Positions 8,783-19,600 of a stretch of DNA of 31,071 nt are shown here, piece after piece (within the stretch, counting starts at the first letter, position 1; each line of letters opens with the position of its first letter). The notes under the pieces are model-generated. The model made no database searches. It had not been told where the DNA came from and saw only the letters and a program-made list of their open reading frames with translations. The stretch lies in assembly GCA_034002405.1 (NCBI GenBank), contig JAVFAS010000043.1, positions 1 through 31,071 on the forward strand. The letters run 5' to 3'. The position numbers and the translations under genes were made by a program. The stretch comes from SZUA-365 sp034002405 (lineage in GTDB: Bacteria > Bacteroidota > Ignavibacteria > SZUA-365).

Positions 8783-11700
8783 TCAGCGCATGCGCATCGG
8801 TGCGATGCGGACGCGCGCGGCGCCGTGGTAGGAGTGGAACGCCGGATCGTACATCGCCTCGGCGGCCAACGCGGGTAACACGAACCCCCCCTGATTGACC
8901 ACACGCATCAGGTAGACGAATTCACGTGTCGTCGACCCATTCAGCGTGGTGAACAGGATCAGGCGGTCATCGCGCACATCCATGTATTCGACCGGGAGCG
9001 GATTCGCCACCGGCCAGTCGAGATCGGTGGATGCACGAAGCCGCGTGTTCTCGATTTCACATCCCGCGGGAAGCATATCGGTAATGACGATGTTGTCGAC
9101 CGAACGACCCTCACCGGTGACCGCGATCTTGCACACCACCAATTGACCTTGGCGAAGATCCTGTACGGAAACCGGTTGCCGCGTGCGATAGTCATACCAC
9201 GCGCGACGGACCTGCATCCCGGCATCCCGTTCGTCGACGCCGCCCTGCTTCCTGATGCCCTCCGCACTCCAGAAATAATACACCGCACCGGAGCCGGAGG
9301 CCTTGAGCGTGATCTCACCACGTCCGAGTTCCTTTTCCGTGACGGAGATGGATGTTCCGTTATACTTCGTTCGTGTTTTCCCATCCACCATCACCGAGAC
9401 CGTCAGGTCCGCGTCGGCGGTCCGTCGCGCGGCCTTGCCGAGCGCCAGCATGACGAACGCGGTTTCCTGCGTCGAGTAGAGGTTGTCGGCGCGGGCGGCG
9501 AGCCAGCGCAACATGTCCGGAATCTGCGTGTTCGATGGGTCCACCTCGAGCAAGATGTTCAGCATCATGGCATTCGCCCGCAACTCGGAATCGTAGCTGC
9601 CACCATTTTCCCGTGCGGGACGTTCGGCACGAAATCCCTTCGGAACCATCTGGTGGTACGAATTCCATTTCCCCGCCAGGGCATAGGCACCCGCGAGGAG
9701 ATACTGCATGTCACGCGTGAGCAGATGCGTCCGACCCTTGTAATAGTTCATGGTCGAAAGATCGGCCTTGCCCGCACGCGCCATGACGTAAAGGGAGTAC
9801 AGGATCTCTTTCTTCGCTTTCACTTCCGCGGTGCGGCCGTTCCCCCGCCACGTCACGTATTCATACGTGTCTCGCTTCCTCGACTGCGTCGCCAGATACC
9901 GCAGGACCCGGGCGAGGGTCTGATCCGACACGCGGTATCGCGCCGTCCGTGCCTCGAGCAGGAAGTGCGCGGCATAGGCACTCGCCCACCAGTTGGCCTC
10001 GCTTCCGCCTGGCCACGAGGGCATCGCACCATTGTAGAGTTGCATCGATTCAATCTTGCGAATCGCTTCGTTGACGTAATAGACCGGATTGTTCGTGCGG
10101 TAGTGTTCCGGCGCGGCGAGCTTGAGCACCTCGGCAAGGTACAGTTGCGGAAATGCGGTCGACACGGTTTGCTCGAGGCAACCGTGGGGATAGCTGACGA
10201 GCTGCCGGAGCTGCTTGGCGAAGCGGATCGCGGGAAACGAACTGATGGTCAACCGCACCGCCCGGGTCTCCGGGAGATAGTCATCAGCCTTCGGCAGGCG
10301 CACCGTCGCTCCGTTCCGCAGCATGCCGGAACGGCTCTCGACGCTGAAGGGCACGGCGGGACGTACGGCAATGTCGTACCGCTCGCGCACGGTGGCGATG
10401 CCGGACGAGGCGAGCGCGATCGTGGCAGCCCCGGGAGCGCGATCCGCCTGCACGCGGAACGCGACGCGGGCGGTGCCGTTCGCCGGGACCTTCACCGATT
10501 GGGTGGAGGATGATCGCAGTTGCAGCGCGCCTCCCGCCGTGAGTTTCACCGCCACCGTTCCGGCACGCGACGTGGTGTTGATCACCGTTACCGGCAGCAC
10601 CAGTGAATCGCCGGTGGTGAGCAGGCGCGGCAGCTGGGGTTCGAGGATAAGGTCATCGGCGACCTTCATCTTCCGCTCGGCGCCCGCAAACCGCTCGTCC
10701 GTATACGCCACGGCCATCAGCCGGGCTTCGCCGTTGAATTGGGGCAGGGTGAGTTTTATCCTGACCCGTCCGCTGCCGTCGCTGCGCCGAATACCGCTCC
10801 AGTACGAGAACAGCGTGAAGCGATTCGTGGCGATCGGATTGGTGCGTTTGCGTGCGGCGGATTCGTCGTACCCATCTCCACCCACCGATGCCGTCGTCCG
10901 GACGAACTCGGGCAGCAGGAACTTGTACAGATCGTGGCTGCTCATATGCAACGCACGCTTGGCATACATGGTGGTGTAGGGATCCGGCGTTTCGAATCCG
11001 GTAATCTGAAGAATCCCCTCGTCGACCACCGCGAGCGTGACAAACACGTCACGCTCCTTCGCGGTCTGGATGGTGATGGTCTGCGTCGTGCCCGGCTTGA
11101 CGCGCGCGGGCGCGGTAATCGCGAGCGGAAGGCGGTTCCGTGTTTTCTCGACGCTCATCGATGCGAATCCGTGTCCAACGAGAAAGGGCGTGTCGCCCCC
11201 GCCGTCGTGGGGACGGAACAACGTCGCGGTGACATACGCATTGGGCAGGTACTGTCCACGGACCGGCAGCGTCACTTCCACCGACCGCTTCTCGACGTCC
11301 ACATACTGATGGTGATACACACCGTTGCGTTCGACGGTGATGAGCAGGCGGCCGGCGAACGGACACATGAACAACACCTTGGCATTCTCGCCGGGACGGT
11401 AGGACTTCTTGTCGAACACGATGTCGATGCGCCCCTCCTTGTCGACCTCGAACGACGATGCGGCATTGGTCGACCAGCCATAGGCGTAGAATCGCGTCCG
11501 CTGATACTCCGTCGCACCGGCTTTGGCAACGCGCAGTTCGTACTTTCCCGATCGACGGACCGCGAAATGGAATGGAGTGGCACCGCTCAGCGTCAGCCGT
11601 TTCTCCCACTCGATGATTTCCTTTTGCTCGGATGCATAGTAATATCGGTCGGCATAGTCTTTTTTCAAGACCGTCTGCCATTCGAGACGGACCAGTCGCA

Positions 11701-14176
11701 CATCGACGGGAAAATTCTTCATCGCCGCGCCATCACGATCAACCGCGACGAAGCGGAAATCCAGATTCTTGTTCACACCGAAATAGCTTCCCGCGGACTG
11801 GATGCCAAGGTGGTAACCGTTCGGATCGACGGTGGCATGTTGCACGCGACTCACCGTGCGTCCCGTCAGGTCGAATACACTGACATACATCGCGGCGTCG
11901 AGGACCCCGCTCGATCGCAACGTCACCGGCAGCGTGTAGCCGATGCGCGCCGTTCCCTTCGCATCCAACACGCCATCCAGGGTGATATTTTCGATGCGGG
12001 TATCGGTGAAGGAACCGGAGGAAAAATCGTAGTCCGCGAAGCGCGCACTACGGAACGGGCGATGGCGGAGTTGCACATCGGCTTCGTATCGGAGATTCGC
12101 GGCCGGTGCACCGAAGAGGTATTCCGCATCGACGTCCACGTGAAATTCGTCGCCGGGTCGCAGCTGCGTGTTCCCGGATGTGAGTTGGACCCGGATCTTG
12201 TCCGGAACGAACTCCTCGAGATTGATCGACGTCGTCCCGATCAGATGTTCCCCACCGGTGTAGAGTTCGACCTTGTACGGGCCGGTCAGGGCATACCCTG
12301 GAAACTCCACCCGTTGCTCGAACGAGCCCTCCCGGTTGAGCACGAGCTTGTACTCGCGAAACGCGCGCCCGCGCGGGGAGACGATTTTCAGCAGCACCGG
12401 CACATCGGCGACGGTGCGCAAATCCTCGGTCCGAACAATCCCGGAGATCGCCGCGGTCTCGCCGGGACGGTAGAGATCCCGCGCGCTGTAGAGGAAGCTG
12501 ACATACTCCCGCGAGGGCTGGCTCAACCCGCCCACATCATAGCGCGAGGTTTCCACGCGGGCATCCTCGAGATCGAGGAAATTGAAATCATCGCCCGCGG
12601 TGGCCGTGATCAAGCGCGGGGTGAATCCTTCCGCATGCCGCGCGACATCGGTGAATGTCACCACACCATCGGCGTCGGTGGTCCCGCGCAATAATGTCTG
12701 GTTGTTGCTCGAGAGTACGGTGACTTCGACGCCGGACAGCGGACGCGCGGTGGCGAGCGAGTTCACGAACACCGTCACCTGCGCGTCGCCCATCCGTGCG
12801 ATCAAACCGAGATCGCTGAGCGCGACGATCTTCGAATCCTGGATCCAGCGGTCCTCGCTCGAACTGACCTCGATGACATAGATCCCGCTCCGTTTCTTTC
12901 CGAGCAGGCGATCGACATTGATGCTGTGCGACCCCAGCCAGTTCCTCCCCGTCCGGACCTCCACGGTCTCGGTATACAGTGCACGACCGAAATCGCCGAC
13001 GTAATAACTGGGATTGTAGTCGGCATCGGCGTCATACCAGCGGTGCTGGTTCAGGAAATGCAGCACGTTGTTGGCGAACACTTCATGCGTCGCGATCTCG
13101 AGCGCATCGACGTTGACGGCCCGCACCTCGAGATTGCGTGCCCCGCCGCGAAGCAGATAGCGTCCGCGCCGGTCGGCGAAATTCACCGATGGCGCGATGT
13201 CGACAAACGACACCATCTGTCGGTATTCCTCCCGGAGTTCGCCGCCAAAGAGACCCACCATCCCCTTCGCGAGAATCAATTCGACGGTCTGCTCGTTTCC
13301 AAAATCCCCTTCGATACGGAAGAGATTCTCGCTGACGAAGAATTGCAGGGGACGCGCCGGATCCACGCGCGCGAATTCGCGCACGCGCTCCTCGTCCACC
13401 ATCTGCGTGGTCGCCACCTCGATCCAGCCCGTTGCTCCGTCAAACCCCGCGGCGACACCCGTCACGGCGAGTTCGGTGATTGGAGGTAATACGGTCTGAA
13501 ACTCCCGTGTATCCTCGAGCGCATTCTTTCCCAGCGTCGAACGCAGTCCTTCCCGCACGATGATGGTGAAGGTCTGCTCCTGCTCCTTCTGTTTCATCTC
13601 GCCGAGGGAGATCGCGATCACGTCGGAGGCCTGTTCGGTGATGATCCGCACATCACCGATGCGTTTCCCATCGCATCGCACGTCCAGATACTCCCGCAGC
13701 CGTGACGGTTGCACGGGATAATTGAAATGGAGATTCGCCTGGACGGTCACGGTGTAATACTGACGCGGCACGAAATTCCAGAACACGTCGGTTTTCACGA
13801 GATCGAAGGCAGGGGTATGAAAATGCAGCGTCTCGAAATCCGTCCCGAGCTCCGCCCCGAAGAGGACCGCGTCTCGTACGTCTCCCTCGTACTCCTGCAT
13901 CGGTGCGAGCGGATAGTCGGGGGAAAACAGCAGCCGCCGCGCGGAAATCCATTTGAAGGTACCCGGGATCGGGGGGGTGAAGTCGACGTAGGTCTCGTCG
14001 AGCCATTGGTTCTGTTTCTCCGGTGGCGCGAGATCCCGCGAAAATTCGATCTCCAGGGTGGCGAGCAGCGGCACCTCCCCTTCCGGTGTGACGGAGACGA
14101 TCTCGACGGAATTGGAACTGCAGGAAATCAGCGCGAGCGCGAGAAACACGAGCGACAGGCTGCGGGCGTATGGCAT
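8783..14176 (-). CDS. bacterial alpha-2-macroglobulin lipoprotein with thioester (YfhM/ECAM type)
   Basis: This 1797-residue protein starts with a lipoprotein signal ending in LISC (lipidated C19), so it is anchored in a membrane on the periplasmic side. Many macroglobulin beta domains follow (for example SVEKTRNRLPLAITAPARVKP-like segments). The thioester domain carries GCLEQ with C1333 and Q1336, the residues that form the reactive bond which covalently traps attacking proteases. Helical thioester-domain repeats follow, then a C-terminal receptor-like beta domain (DMLPAGCEIENTRL). Its length is normal for the large bacterial class. Together with PBP1C directly downstream it is predicted to trap proteases entering a damaged envelope while the wall is repaired. 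It has its own promoter at 14208-14239. Long plus-strand frames across it are shadows. Confidence 0.95.
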   Translation of the reverse strand: MPYARSLSLVFLALALISCSSNSVEIVSVTPEGEVPLLATLEIEFSRDLAPPEKQNQWLDETYVDFTPPIPGTFKWISARRLLFSPDYPLAPMQEYEGDVRDAVLFGAELGTDFETLHFHTPAFDLVKTDVFWNFVPRQYYTVTVQANLHFNYPVQPSRLREYLDVRCDGKRIGDVRIITEQASDVIAISLGEMKQKEQEQTFTIIVREGLRSTLGKNALEDTREFQTVLPPITELAVTGVAAGFDGATGWIEVATTQMVDEERVREFARVDPARPLQFFVSENLFRIEGDFGNEQTVELILAKGMVGLFGGELREEYRQMVSFVDIAPSVNFADRRGRYLLRGGARNLEVRAVNVDALEIATHEVFANNVLHFLNQHRWYDADADYNPSYYVGDFGRALYTETVEVRTGRNWLGSHSINVDRLLGKKRSGIYVIEVSSSEDRWIQDSKIVALSDLGLIARMGDAQVTVFVNSLATARPLSGVEVTVLSSNNQTLLRGTTDADGVVTFTDVARHAEGFTPRLITATAGDDFNFLDLEDARVETSRYDVGGLSQPSREYVSFLYSARDLYRPGETAAISGIVRTEDLRTVADVPVLLKIVSPRGRAFREYKLVLNREGSFEQRVEFPGYALTGPYKVELYTGGEHLIGTTSINLEEFVPDKIRVQLTSGNTQLRPGDEFHVDVDAEYLFGAPAANLRYEADVQLRHRPFRSARFADYDFSSGSFTDTRIENITLDGVLDAKGTARIGYTLPVTLRSSGVLDAAMYVSVFDLTGRTVSRVQHATVDPNGYHLGIQSAGSYFGVNKNLDFRFVAVDRDGAAMKNFPVDVRLVRLEWQTVLKKDYADRYYYASEQKEIIEWEKRLTLSGATPFHFAVRRSGKYELRVAKAGATEYQRTRFYAYGWSTNAASSFEVDKEGRIDIVFDKKSYRPGENAKVLFMCPFAGRLLITVERNGVYHHQYVDVEKRSVEVTLPVRGQYLPNAYVTATLFRPHDGGGDTPFLVGHGFASMSVEKTRNRLPLAITAPARVKPGTTQTITIQTAKERDVFVTLAVVDEGILQITGFETPDPYTTMYAKRALHMSSHDLYKFLLPEFVRTTASVGGDGYDESAARKRTNPIATNRFTLFSYWSGIRRSDGSGRVRIKLTLPQFNGEARLMAVAYTDERFAGAERKMKVADDLILEPQLPRLLTTGDSLVLPVTVINTTSRAGTVAVKLTAGGALQLRSSSTQSVKVPANGTARVAFRVQADRAPGAATIALASSGIATVRERYDIAVRPAVPFSVESRSGMLRNGATVRLPKADDYLPETRAVRLTISSFPAIRFAKQLRQLVSYPHGCLEQTVSTAFPQLYLAEVLKLAAPEHYRTNNPVYYVNEAIRKIESMQLYNGAMPSWPGGSEANWWASAYAAHFLLEARTARYRVSDQTLARVLRYLATQSRKRDTYEYVTWRGNGRTAEVKAKKEILYSLYVMARAGKADLSTMNYYKGRTHLLTRDMQYLLAGAYALAGKWNSYHQMVPKGFRAERPARENGGSYDSELRANAMMLNILLEVDPSNTQIPDMLRWLAARADNLYSTQETAFVMLALGKAARRTADADLTVSVMVDGKTRTKYNGTSISVTEKELGRGEITLKASGSGAVYYFWSAEGIRKQGGVDERDAGMQVRRAWYDYRTRQPVSVQDLRQGQLVVCKIAVTGEGRSVDNIVITDMLPAGCEIENTRLRASTDLDWPVANPLPVEYMDVRDDRLILFTTLNGSTTREFVYLMRVVNQGGFVLPALAAEAMYDPAFHSYHGAARVRIAPMRMR

Positions 14177-14207
14177 CGATACCCTCGGGATATGTTCGGG
14201 TGAAAGC

Positions 14208-14239
14208 GGAAACTATGGAAAACCACCGTTCCCGGCAAA
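14208..14239 (-). promoter_or_regulatory. promoter of the alpha-2-macroglobulin/pbpC operon
   Basis: On the minus strand TTTG (14239-14236), a 20-base spacer and TAGTTTCC (14215-14208) lie 31 bases before the start codon, inside the 110-base gap after the transglutaminase-like gene. The element matches the Bacteroidota form TTTG-N20-TAnnTTT well. Confidence 0.6.
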
Positions 14240-14286
14240 CGGAACCTCCCGGCTCCCCGGCGGAAGGATTTCAGAGAGGCGTGTCG

Positions 14287-16161
14287 TTATTCGTACAGCA
14301 CGAGGTTCCGCAGGATGTCGCGCAGAGCGGGCTCGTACCGGTCGTATTCTTCCGACGGGGCGGTAAAGCGAATATGGTACCCCCGGTCGTGGATGGTGAA
14401 AATCAGATCAGCGGATGTGATCCGGCGCCTGTCCGCGCCCGGACCGGTATCGCGATAGCTGTAGAGCACGGACGGGACCTTGCGGTTTCCCACACGGATT
14501 TCTCCCTGTTCGGCGATGTCCACTTCGCTGAGCACAATCCCGAGCGCCCGGACTTTCGCATCGAACACGTCACGTGTCGCCTTGGGATACGGGTAGCGTG
14601 ACAGCAGCACTTCGCAGCGAACGGCCGCGCCCGGTTGCGGCGAGAGAACCACCTCGGTCTCGACCGCATGCTCCCGATGCTCGACGATCCATCCCCGCGG
14701 CGCACGAACGGAGAAGCGGTACGACCGATCGGTGTACACCCCATCGATCACGCCGGTGCGCAACGCGCCGGCGTCGGTGGTATCGATTTCGTCGACGGTC
14801 AGCAGATCGATACGCAGCGCACCGTGCAACCGCCGCGCCTGATCGCGCAACATCCCCTCATCCCCCGCATGCAGCAGCTTGATGTGGACCGCATCGTCGA
14901 GAAATGTCCCGCGCACCGGATCGATGCTCACCCAACGGTCCGACCACGCTTCCATCCATACCGTCGCGCGCCAGCGACCGAACGCCGGACGGATGCCGAG
15001 CACCAGACGCGCGGGCACGCCGGCGGCACGCGCCAGCGCGACGGCGAGCAACGATGCGTGCAACGATGAACCGCGTGGATTCGTCACGAGTCGGTCGGCG
15101 GAAACGAGCGGAACAAAGTCATCGTGAACAAACGTCGACCCCATCCAATCCGTCACCGACCGGAGAATGGTCGCCACGCTGCGTTCATTGCCACGGAGCG
15201 CCGCCGCGCGCTCGCGCACCGCGTCGGCGGTGACGGTGAGCATCGGTGAGTCGCGAAGATACGCGAGCGCCTCCTCCTCACGCACCGGCAACACCGCATC
15301 GCCCTGCCGTTGTCTGATGCGACGGATCGCCAGCTCGACCTGCGCGGCATCCCCGGGTCCCTGCCTGGTGACGCTCTGCCGGAGGTCCTCCGGCATCAGA
15401 CGGGCGCCGACCTCCCGTGTCAACGTCAGGCGCAGTGCCATGCTACGGACATTTTCCGGTGGCGTCGGGAGCGACACCTGCCCGGCATCCCAGTACACGC
15501 CGCAATCGATATCACAGGGTTCGATCCCGGCCATCGGAAGGGATGGATCGGCGTACGCCAGATCCAGGGCCGGCAGGGCCCATGTGATGATCGTCCCGGA
15601 AGTGGACACGATGAAGACACTGCCATCCCCCACATCAATGCGCAACTGTCCGTCCTCCGTCTCCCCGGCACGCGGGGAAACGCCGCGGCTCACAAGATCG
15701 CGCAGGGAAAATACCTTTTCCGGATACAGCAGCTCCGTTTTCGAAAAAAGAATCGGGAGGAAGACATCCGGAACCGCGGTGGCGTCTTCCCTGCTGGTGG
15801 TCACCGCGCCATGTCGATCCTGCCGGGTAATGTAGAGCGTCGACTGCGTCCGCCGCGCGGAGATACGGTATTCATTGTCACGGGTGAATTCCCGGCCGCT
15901 GATGGAGACCGGCTGCATCGCCGAGTCGACCAGCACGGTCAGGGTCCGGCGCCAGGTCACGCTCCGGTCATCGACATCGGTGTAGCGCCGCTCCTCGCGC
16001 AGTTCGCATTCGCGGTACCCGTTCGCCAGTGTTTCGAACGAAAGCGTCAACCGGCCGCAATGACTGCCGGACCGCAACACATGGTAGGTCTGCTGTGCGT
16101 GGAGGAGTCCGATGGGAAAAACGAACGTGAGAACGGCAAGGTGTATGATGGCTCTGCGCAT
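14287..16161 (-). CDS. exported transglutaminase-fold protein lacking catalytic residues
   Basis: The 624-residue protein has a signal peptide (hydrophobic residues 5-20, cleavage near LHAQ). The N-terminal 280 or so residues are beta-rich. A transglutaminase-like core follows (DWMGSTFVHDDF, then PRGSSLHASLLAVALARAAG and VWMEAWSDRWVSIDPV). In the usual pattern GDC-x5-LL ... HAWVEVW ... DP, the catalytic Cys aligns with Ser366, the His with Thr400, and only Asp414 remains. It is therefore probably not an active peptidase or transglutaminase. It may bind peptides or glycans in the periplasm. A C-terminal beta domain with an RGWIVEHRE-type segment ends the protein. It lies upstream of and in line with the alpha-2-macroglobulin gene, so an envelope role is likely; the precise function is unknown. 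Confidence 0.75.
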   Translation of the reverse strand: MRRAIIHLAVLTFVFPIGLLHAQQTYHVLRSGSHCGRLTLSFETLANGYRECELREERRYTDVDDRSVTWRRTLTVLVDSAMQPVSISGREFTRDNEYRISARRTQSTLYITRQDRHGAVTTSREDATAVPDVFLPILFSKTELLYPEKVFSLRDLVSRGVSPRAGETEDGQLRIDVGDGSVFIVSTSGTIITWALPALDLAYADPSLPMAGIEPCDIDCGVYWDAGQVSLPTPPENVRSMALRLTLTREVGARLMPEDLRQSVTRQGPGDAAQVELAIRRIRQRQGDAVLPVREEEALAYLRDSPMLTVTADAVRERAAALRGNERSVATILRSVTDWMGSTFVHDDFVPLVSADRLVTNPRGSSLHASLLAVALARAAGVPARLVLGIRPAFGRWRATVWMEAWSDRWVSIDPVRGTFLDDAVHIKLLHAGDEGMLRDQARRLHGALRIDLLTVDEIDTTDAGALRTGVIDGVYTDRSYRFSVRAPRGWIVEHREHAVETEVVLSPQPGAAVRCEVLLSRYPYPKATRDVFDAKVRALGIVLSEVDIAEQGEIRVGNRKVPSVLYSYRDTGPGADRRRITSADLIFTIHDRGYHIRFTAPSEEYDRYEPALRDILRNLVLYE

Positions 16162-16278
16162 GTACGACGGGCTTCGGTGCGAATGGTACAGAAGAAAAAA
16201 ATACAGAATTACCGGCAGATCTGGTAGGATCCGTATGCGGTGCTCCCGTGCGACCTTCAGTCCGGATGCGGCCGGGAC

Positions 16279-16521
16279 TCAGTGTGGCGCCCCCGTATCG
16301 TCGTCGCCCTCGTGGCGGGATGCCGCGTGCTGTCCCTCGAGAATCCGCATGTTGTCTTCATACTGCTGCACGAATGCCGCGTCACGCTGTGCGCGCAGTC
16401 TGCGCCGGCGCCAGGAGGGAAACAAGAGCAAAAACGCGATCACACCGAACACGAACGCGATGCCATAGATAAGCAGATCCACGTCGAACGCTTCTCCGGT
16501 ACCCGCAAGGATGACATCCAT
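16279..16521 (-). CDS. small single-helix membrane protein, unknown function
   Basis: The gene encodes 80 residues beginning MDVILAGTGEAFDVDLLIYG. A single transmembrane helix (about 16-33, ending LLLFPS) is followed by RRRRLRAQRD, which places the charged C-terminal tail in the cytoplasm. The tail is helical and acidic at the end (HEGDDDTGAPH). The start at 16521 has AGAGAG just upstream; an in-frame ATG at 16536 adds five residues. A strong promoter (TTGACA-N17-TATCAT) precedes it. The family is not recognised. It sits between the Asp-box protein and the transglutaminase-like gene, in the same direction as both. Confidence 0.55.
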   Translation of the reverse strand: MDVILAGTGEAFDVDLLIYGIAFVFGVIAFLLLFPSWRRRRLRAQRDAAFVQQYEDNMRILEGQHAASRHEGDDDTGAPH

Positions 16522-16556
16522 CGTTCGCTCTCTCATAGTTGTGCGGAGAATGACGC

Positions 16557-16585
16557 ATGATAGCGATCCCCGCATCGAATGTCAA
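16557..16585 (-). promoter_or_regulatory. vegetative promoter before the small membrane protein
   Basis: On the minus strand TTGACA (16585-16580), 17 bases, and TATCAT (16562-16557) make a near-consensus -35/-10 pair. It lies just after the Asp-box protein stop and could drive the small membrane protein and perhaps the transglutaminase-like gene 117 bases beyond it. Confidence 0.6.
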
Positions 16586-16653
16586 CATGATATGAGAGAC
16601 GAATATCCTTTATTACGGATCCGGCCGTCACGCGGGAATCGCGGCACCTTCGT

Positions 16654-19600
16654 TCAACGCAGCGCGGGGAGACGTCCCGGGGTCCATGGCGCCCCGGCGG
16701 CTTCGAGCGTGCGTTCGAGCGCGGGCAGTGACGACGCGCCGATGTCCCGCAGGGCATCGATCACGGGCGTCAGCTGCGCCGCGACACGTTCGATCTCCTG
16801 CCGGTGCTGTGGGGTCGGACCCGATGTCGAATTCCACTGGCCCCATGTCACCTCGTTGAGCCGCTCCATGATCGAGAGCGGCTGCACGCTATGGCGGGAG
16901 CTGATGGTGCGATCACCCTGCATGCGGCGTTCGAGCTCGCGCAGCGTGTCCCGGATCGCGATCCACGCATTCCGGACACGCGCATCGGCGTTGGTGGTGA
17001 CAAGTATGGTCTTCTCGAGAACGACCAGGCGATCGCCCAACTCGCCGAGATAGCGTCGCACGCCGAGCGCGGCACCTTGCACTTCCATCACCCGGCGGTG
17101 AAACGCGGCGAGCGCCACGCGGTCGGTCGCCGGAAGTGTCGTGTTCGTCAGCGGGCGCACGTCAAAGGGCACGGGGTTCACGAGCAATGTTTCCCGCCCT
17201 TCCTCGACACGGCTCAATTCGACGGTGTAGCGCCCCGGCACCACGAGCATCGCGCGATGGTCGTTGGTGCGACTGTCCTTCCCGACCGGGGTGAGCGCGG
17301 TGTATCGAAGATCCCAGACGATGCGCCGGACGCCCGCGGCAACGTCGTCGCGGAGACGCCGGACGACCGTACCGTTCCCGTCACGGATGGTGAACAGCAC
17401 CGACGGCTTTTCCTCCTCGTCCTCGCGCCGCAACCGCTCCCATGCCGGATACGGCGGCACTGTATTCTCTTTCCGGAGCTCTTTTTCCTCTTTCTTGCGC
17501 TGTTCCTTCAACGATGTGAATGCATCGCGCAGGAAGTACGTGAAGGTCGCGCCGAAGGGTGGATTCGGTGCGGCGAAGAACGTGTTCCCCTGGTACCCGA
17601 TGCGGCGGTGCTGCGACTCGATATACCCGAGGGCCTCGCGTACGGGAAAGATCACCGCCTGCTCCCGCGGAAGATCCTCGTTGATCCGGCGCAGGGGCGA
17701 GTAGTCGTCGAGCACGTAGAAGCCGCGGCCGAAGGTGGCCAGCACGAGATCGTTTTCCCGCGCCTGGATCGCGATATCCCGCACCGCGATCGGGGGGAGT
17801 CCCGCCCCGAGTTTCATCCATTTCTTCCCTCCGTCGACGGTGACCTGCACACCATATTCCGTCCCCACGAACAGCAGGGTCGGGACGACATGGTCTTCGG
17901 CGAGGCTGTACACGGGCGCATGCGCGGGCAGACCGGCGGCGATCGAGCTCCATGTCCGGCCACGGTCGGTGCTTTTCAGCACATACGGTTTGAAGTCGCC
18001 TATCTTGTGATTCTCGAAGGCGGCATACACGGTGTTCGCGTCGTGTGCTGACGCGCGCAGGCAGCTGACATATGTCGTCTCCGGCACGCCGGCGATCCGT
18101 TCGATCTTCCGCCAGTTCGCCCCGCCATCCTCGCTCACCTGGATGAGACCATCATCGGTGCCGACGTACAGCAGTCCTTCGACCAGCGGGGATTCGTCCA
18201 GGCTCACGATGTTTCCATACAGCGAGGTACTCGCGTTCTTCGACACGGCTTCGGGGCCCCAGACCCGGCCCATCACCGGCAGGGTGTTGCGATCGATCCG
18301 TCGCGTCAGATCGGGAGAGACCACGGTCCAGCGTTCGCCGCGGTCATCGGAACGGAACAGCACGTTCGCCGCGAAATAGAGCCGTGTGTGCCGGTGCGGA
18401 CTGATCAGCAGCGGGGCATCCCAGTTCCAGCGATAGGAGTCCTCCCCCGGCGGTGCCTGCGGCTGAATGCCCAGCCGCTCGCCGCTCGCCTTGTCGAAAC
18501 GGATGAGTCCGCCATGCTGCGACTGTGCATAGACGATATTCGGATCCGTTGGATCGATTTGCGACTCGAAGCCATCCCCGCCGTTCGTGATGAACCAGTC
18601 CTCGTTGAAGATTCCATCGGCACGGGTGGTCCGCGACGGTCCTCCGAGGCTGAAATTGTCCTGCGTCCCACCGTAGATGTTGTAGAACGGCGCGGCGTTG
18701 TCGACCGTCACGCGATAGAACTGCGTCACGGGCAGATTTTCCTTGAACCGCCACTGCAGCCCGCCGTCGTAGGTTTCGTACAAACCACCATCGCCGCCGA
18801 TGATCAGATGTCGCGTGTTCGAAGGGTTGATCCACAGCGCGTGGTCATCGACATGGCGGTGATCGTTGCCACCGAGCGTACGATGGGTTTTGAAGCCGTC
18901 ATTGCTGACCCGTGTGTAGGTATCGAGTGAATAGACCGTCTCCCGGTCGTGCGGATCGCAGACGAGCTCGTTGTAGTATTGCGGACTCTGACTCAGGTAG
19001 CCGCTGCGCTTCTCCCAGCTCGCTCCGCGGTCGGTCGAACGAAACACGCCGCCACGCTGCTCCGCGGCCTCGATGATCGCGTAGACGTAGTCGGGATCCG
19101 CGGGCGAGATGGCGAGACCGATGCGCCCAACATCACCGGTGGGAAGTCCGCCCGCGAGCACATCCCAATGCGCGCCGCCGTCGGTGCTTTTGTAGATCCG
19201 GCTTTCCGGTCCACCGTTGATGAGTGTCCACACATGGCGCCGCCGCTGATAGGACGCCGCGTACAGCACGTTCGGGTCGCGCGGGTCCATGACGAGATCG
19301 GTCACCCCCGTGTTCTCGCTGATCGTAAGGATTGCTGTCCAGCTCTTGCCCGCGTCGGTGGTCTTGAACAGACCACGTTCACCGCCGGGCGCCCACAGTG
19401 GTCCCTGCGCCGCGACATAGACCACGCGCGAGTCCGTCGGATCGATCACGATTTTTCCGATATGTTCCGACGTCGTCAATCCGACATTCTTCCAGCTTTG
19501 GCCACCGTCGGAGGAACGGTACACCCCATCGCCCCACGAAACCGACCGCTGCGAATTGTTCTCCCCGCTCCCGACCCAGACCACATGCGGATTGTTCGGA

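Noticed and set aside
7367..8878. 503-codon plus-strand open frame
   Set aside because: Antisense to PBP1C, whose catalytic motifs are intact.
10739..12694. 651-codon plus-strand open frame
   Set aside because: It is fully inside and antisense to the alpha-2-macroglobulin gene; its composition is charged and non-globular.
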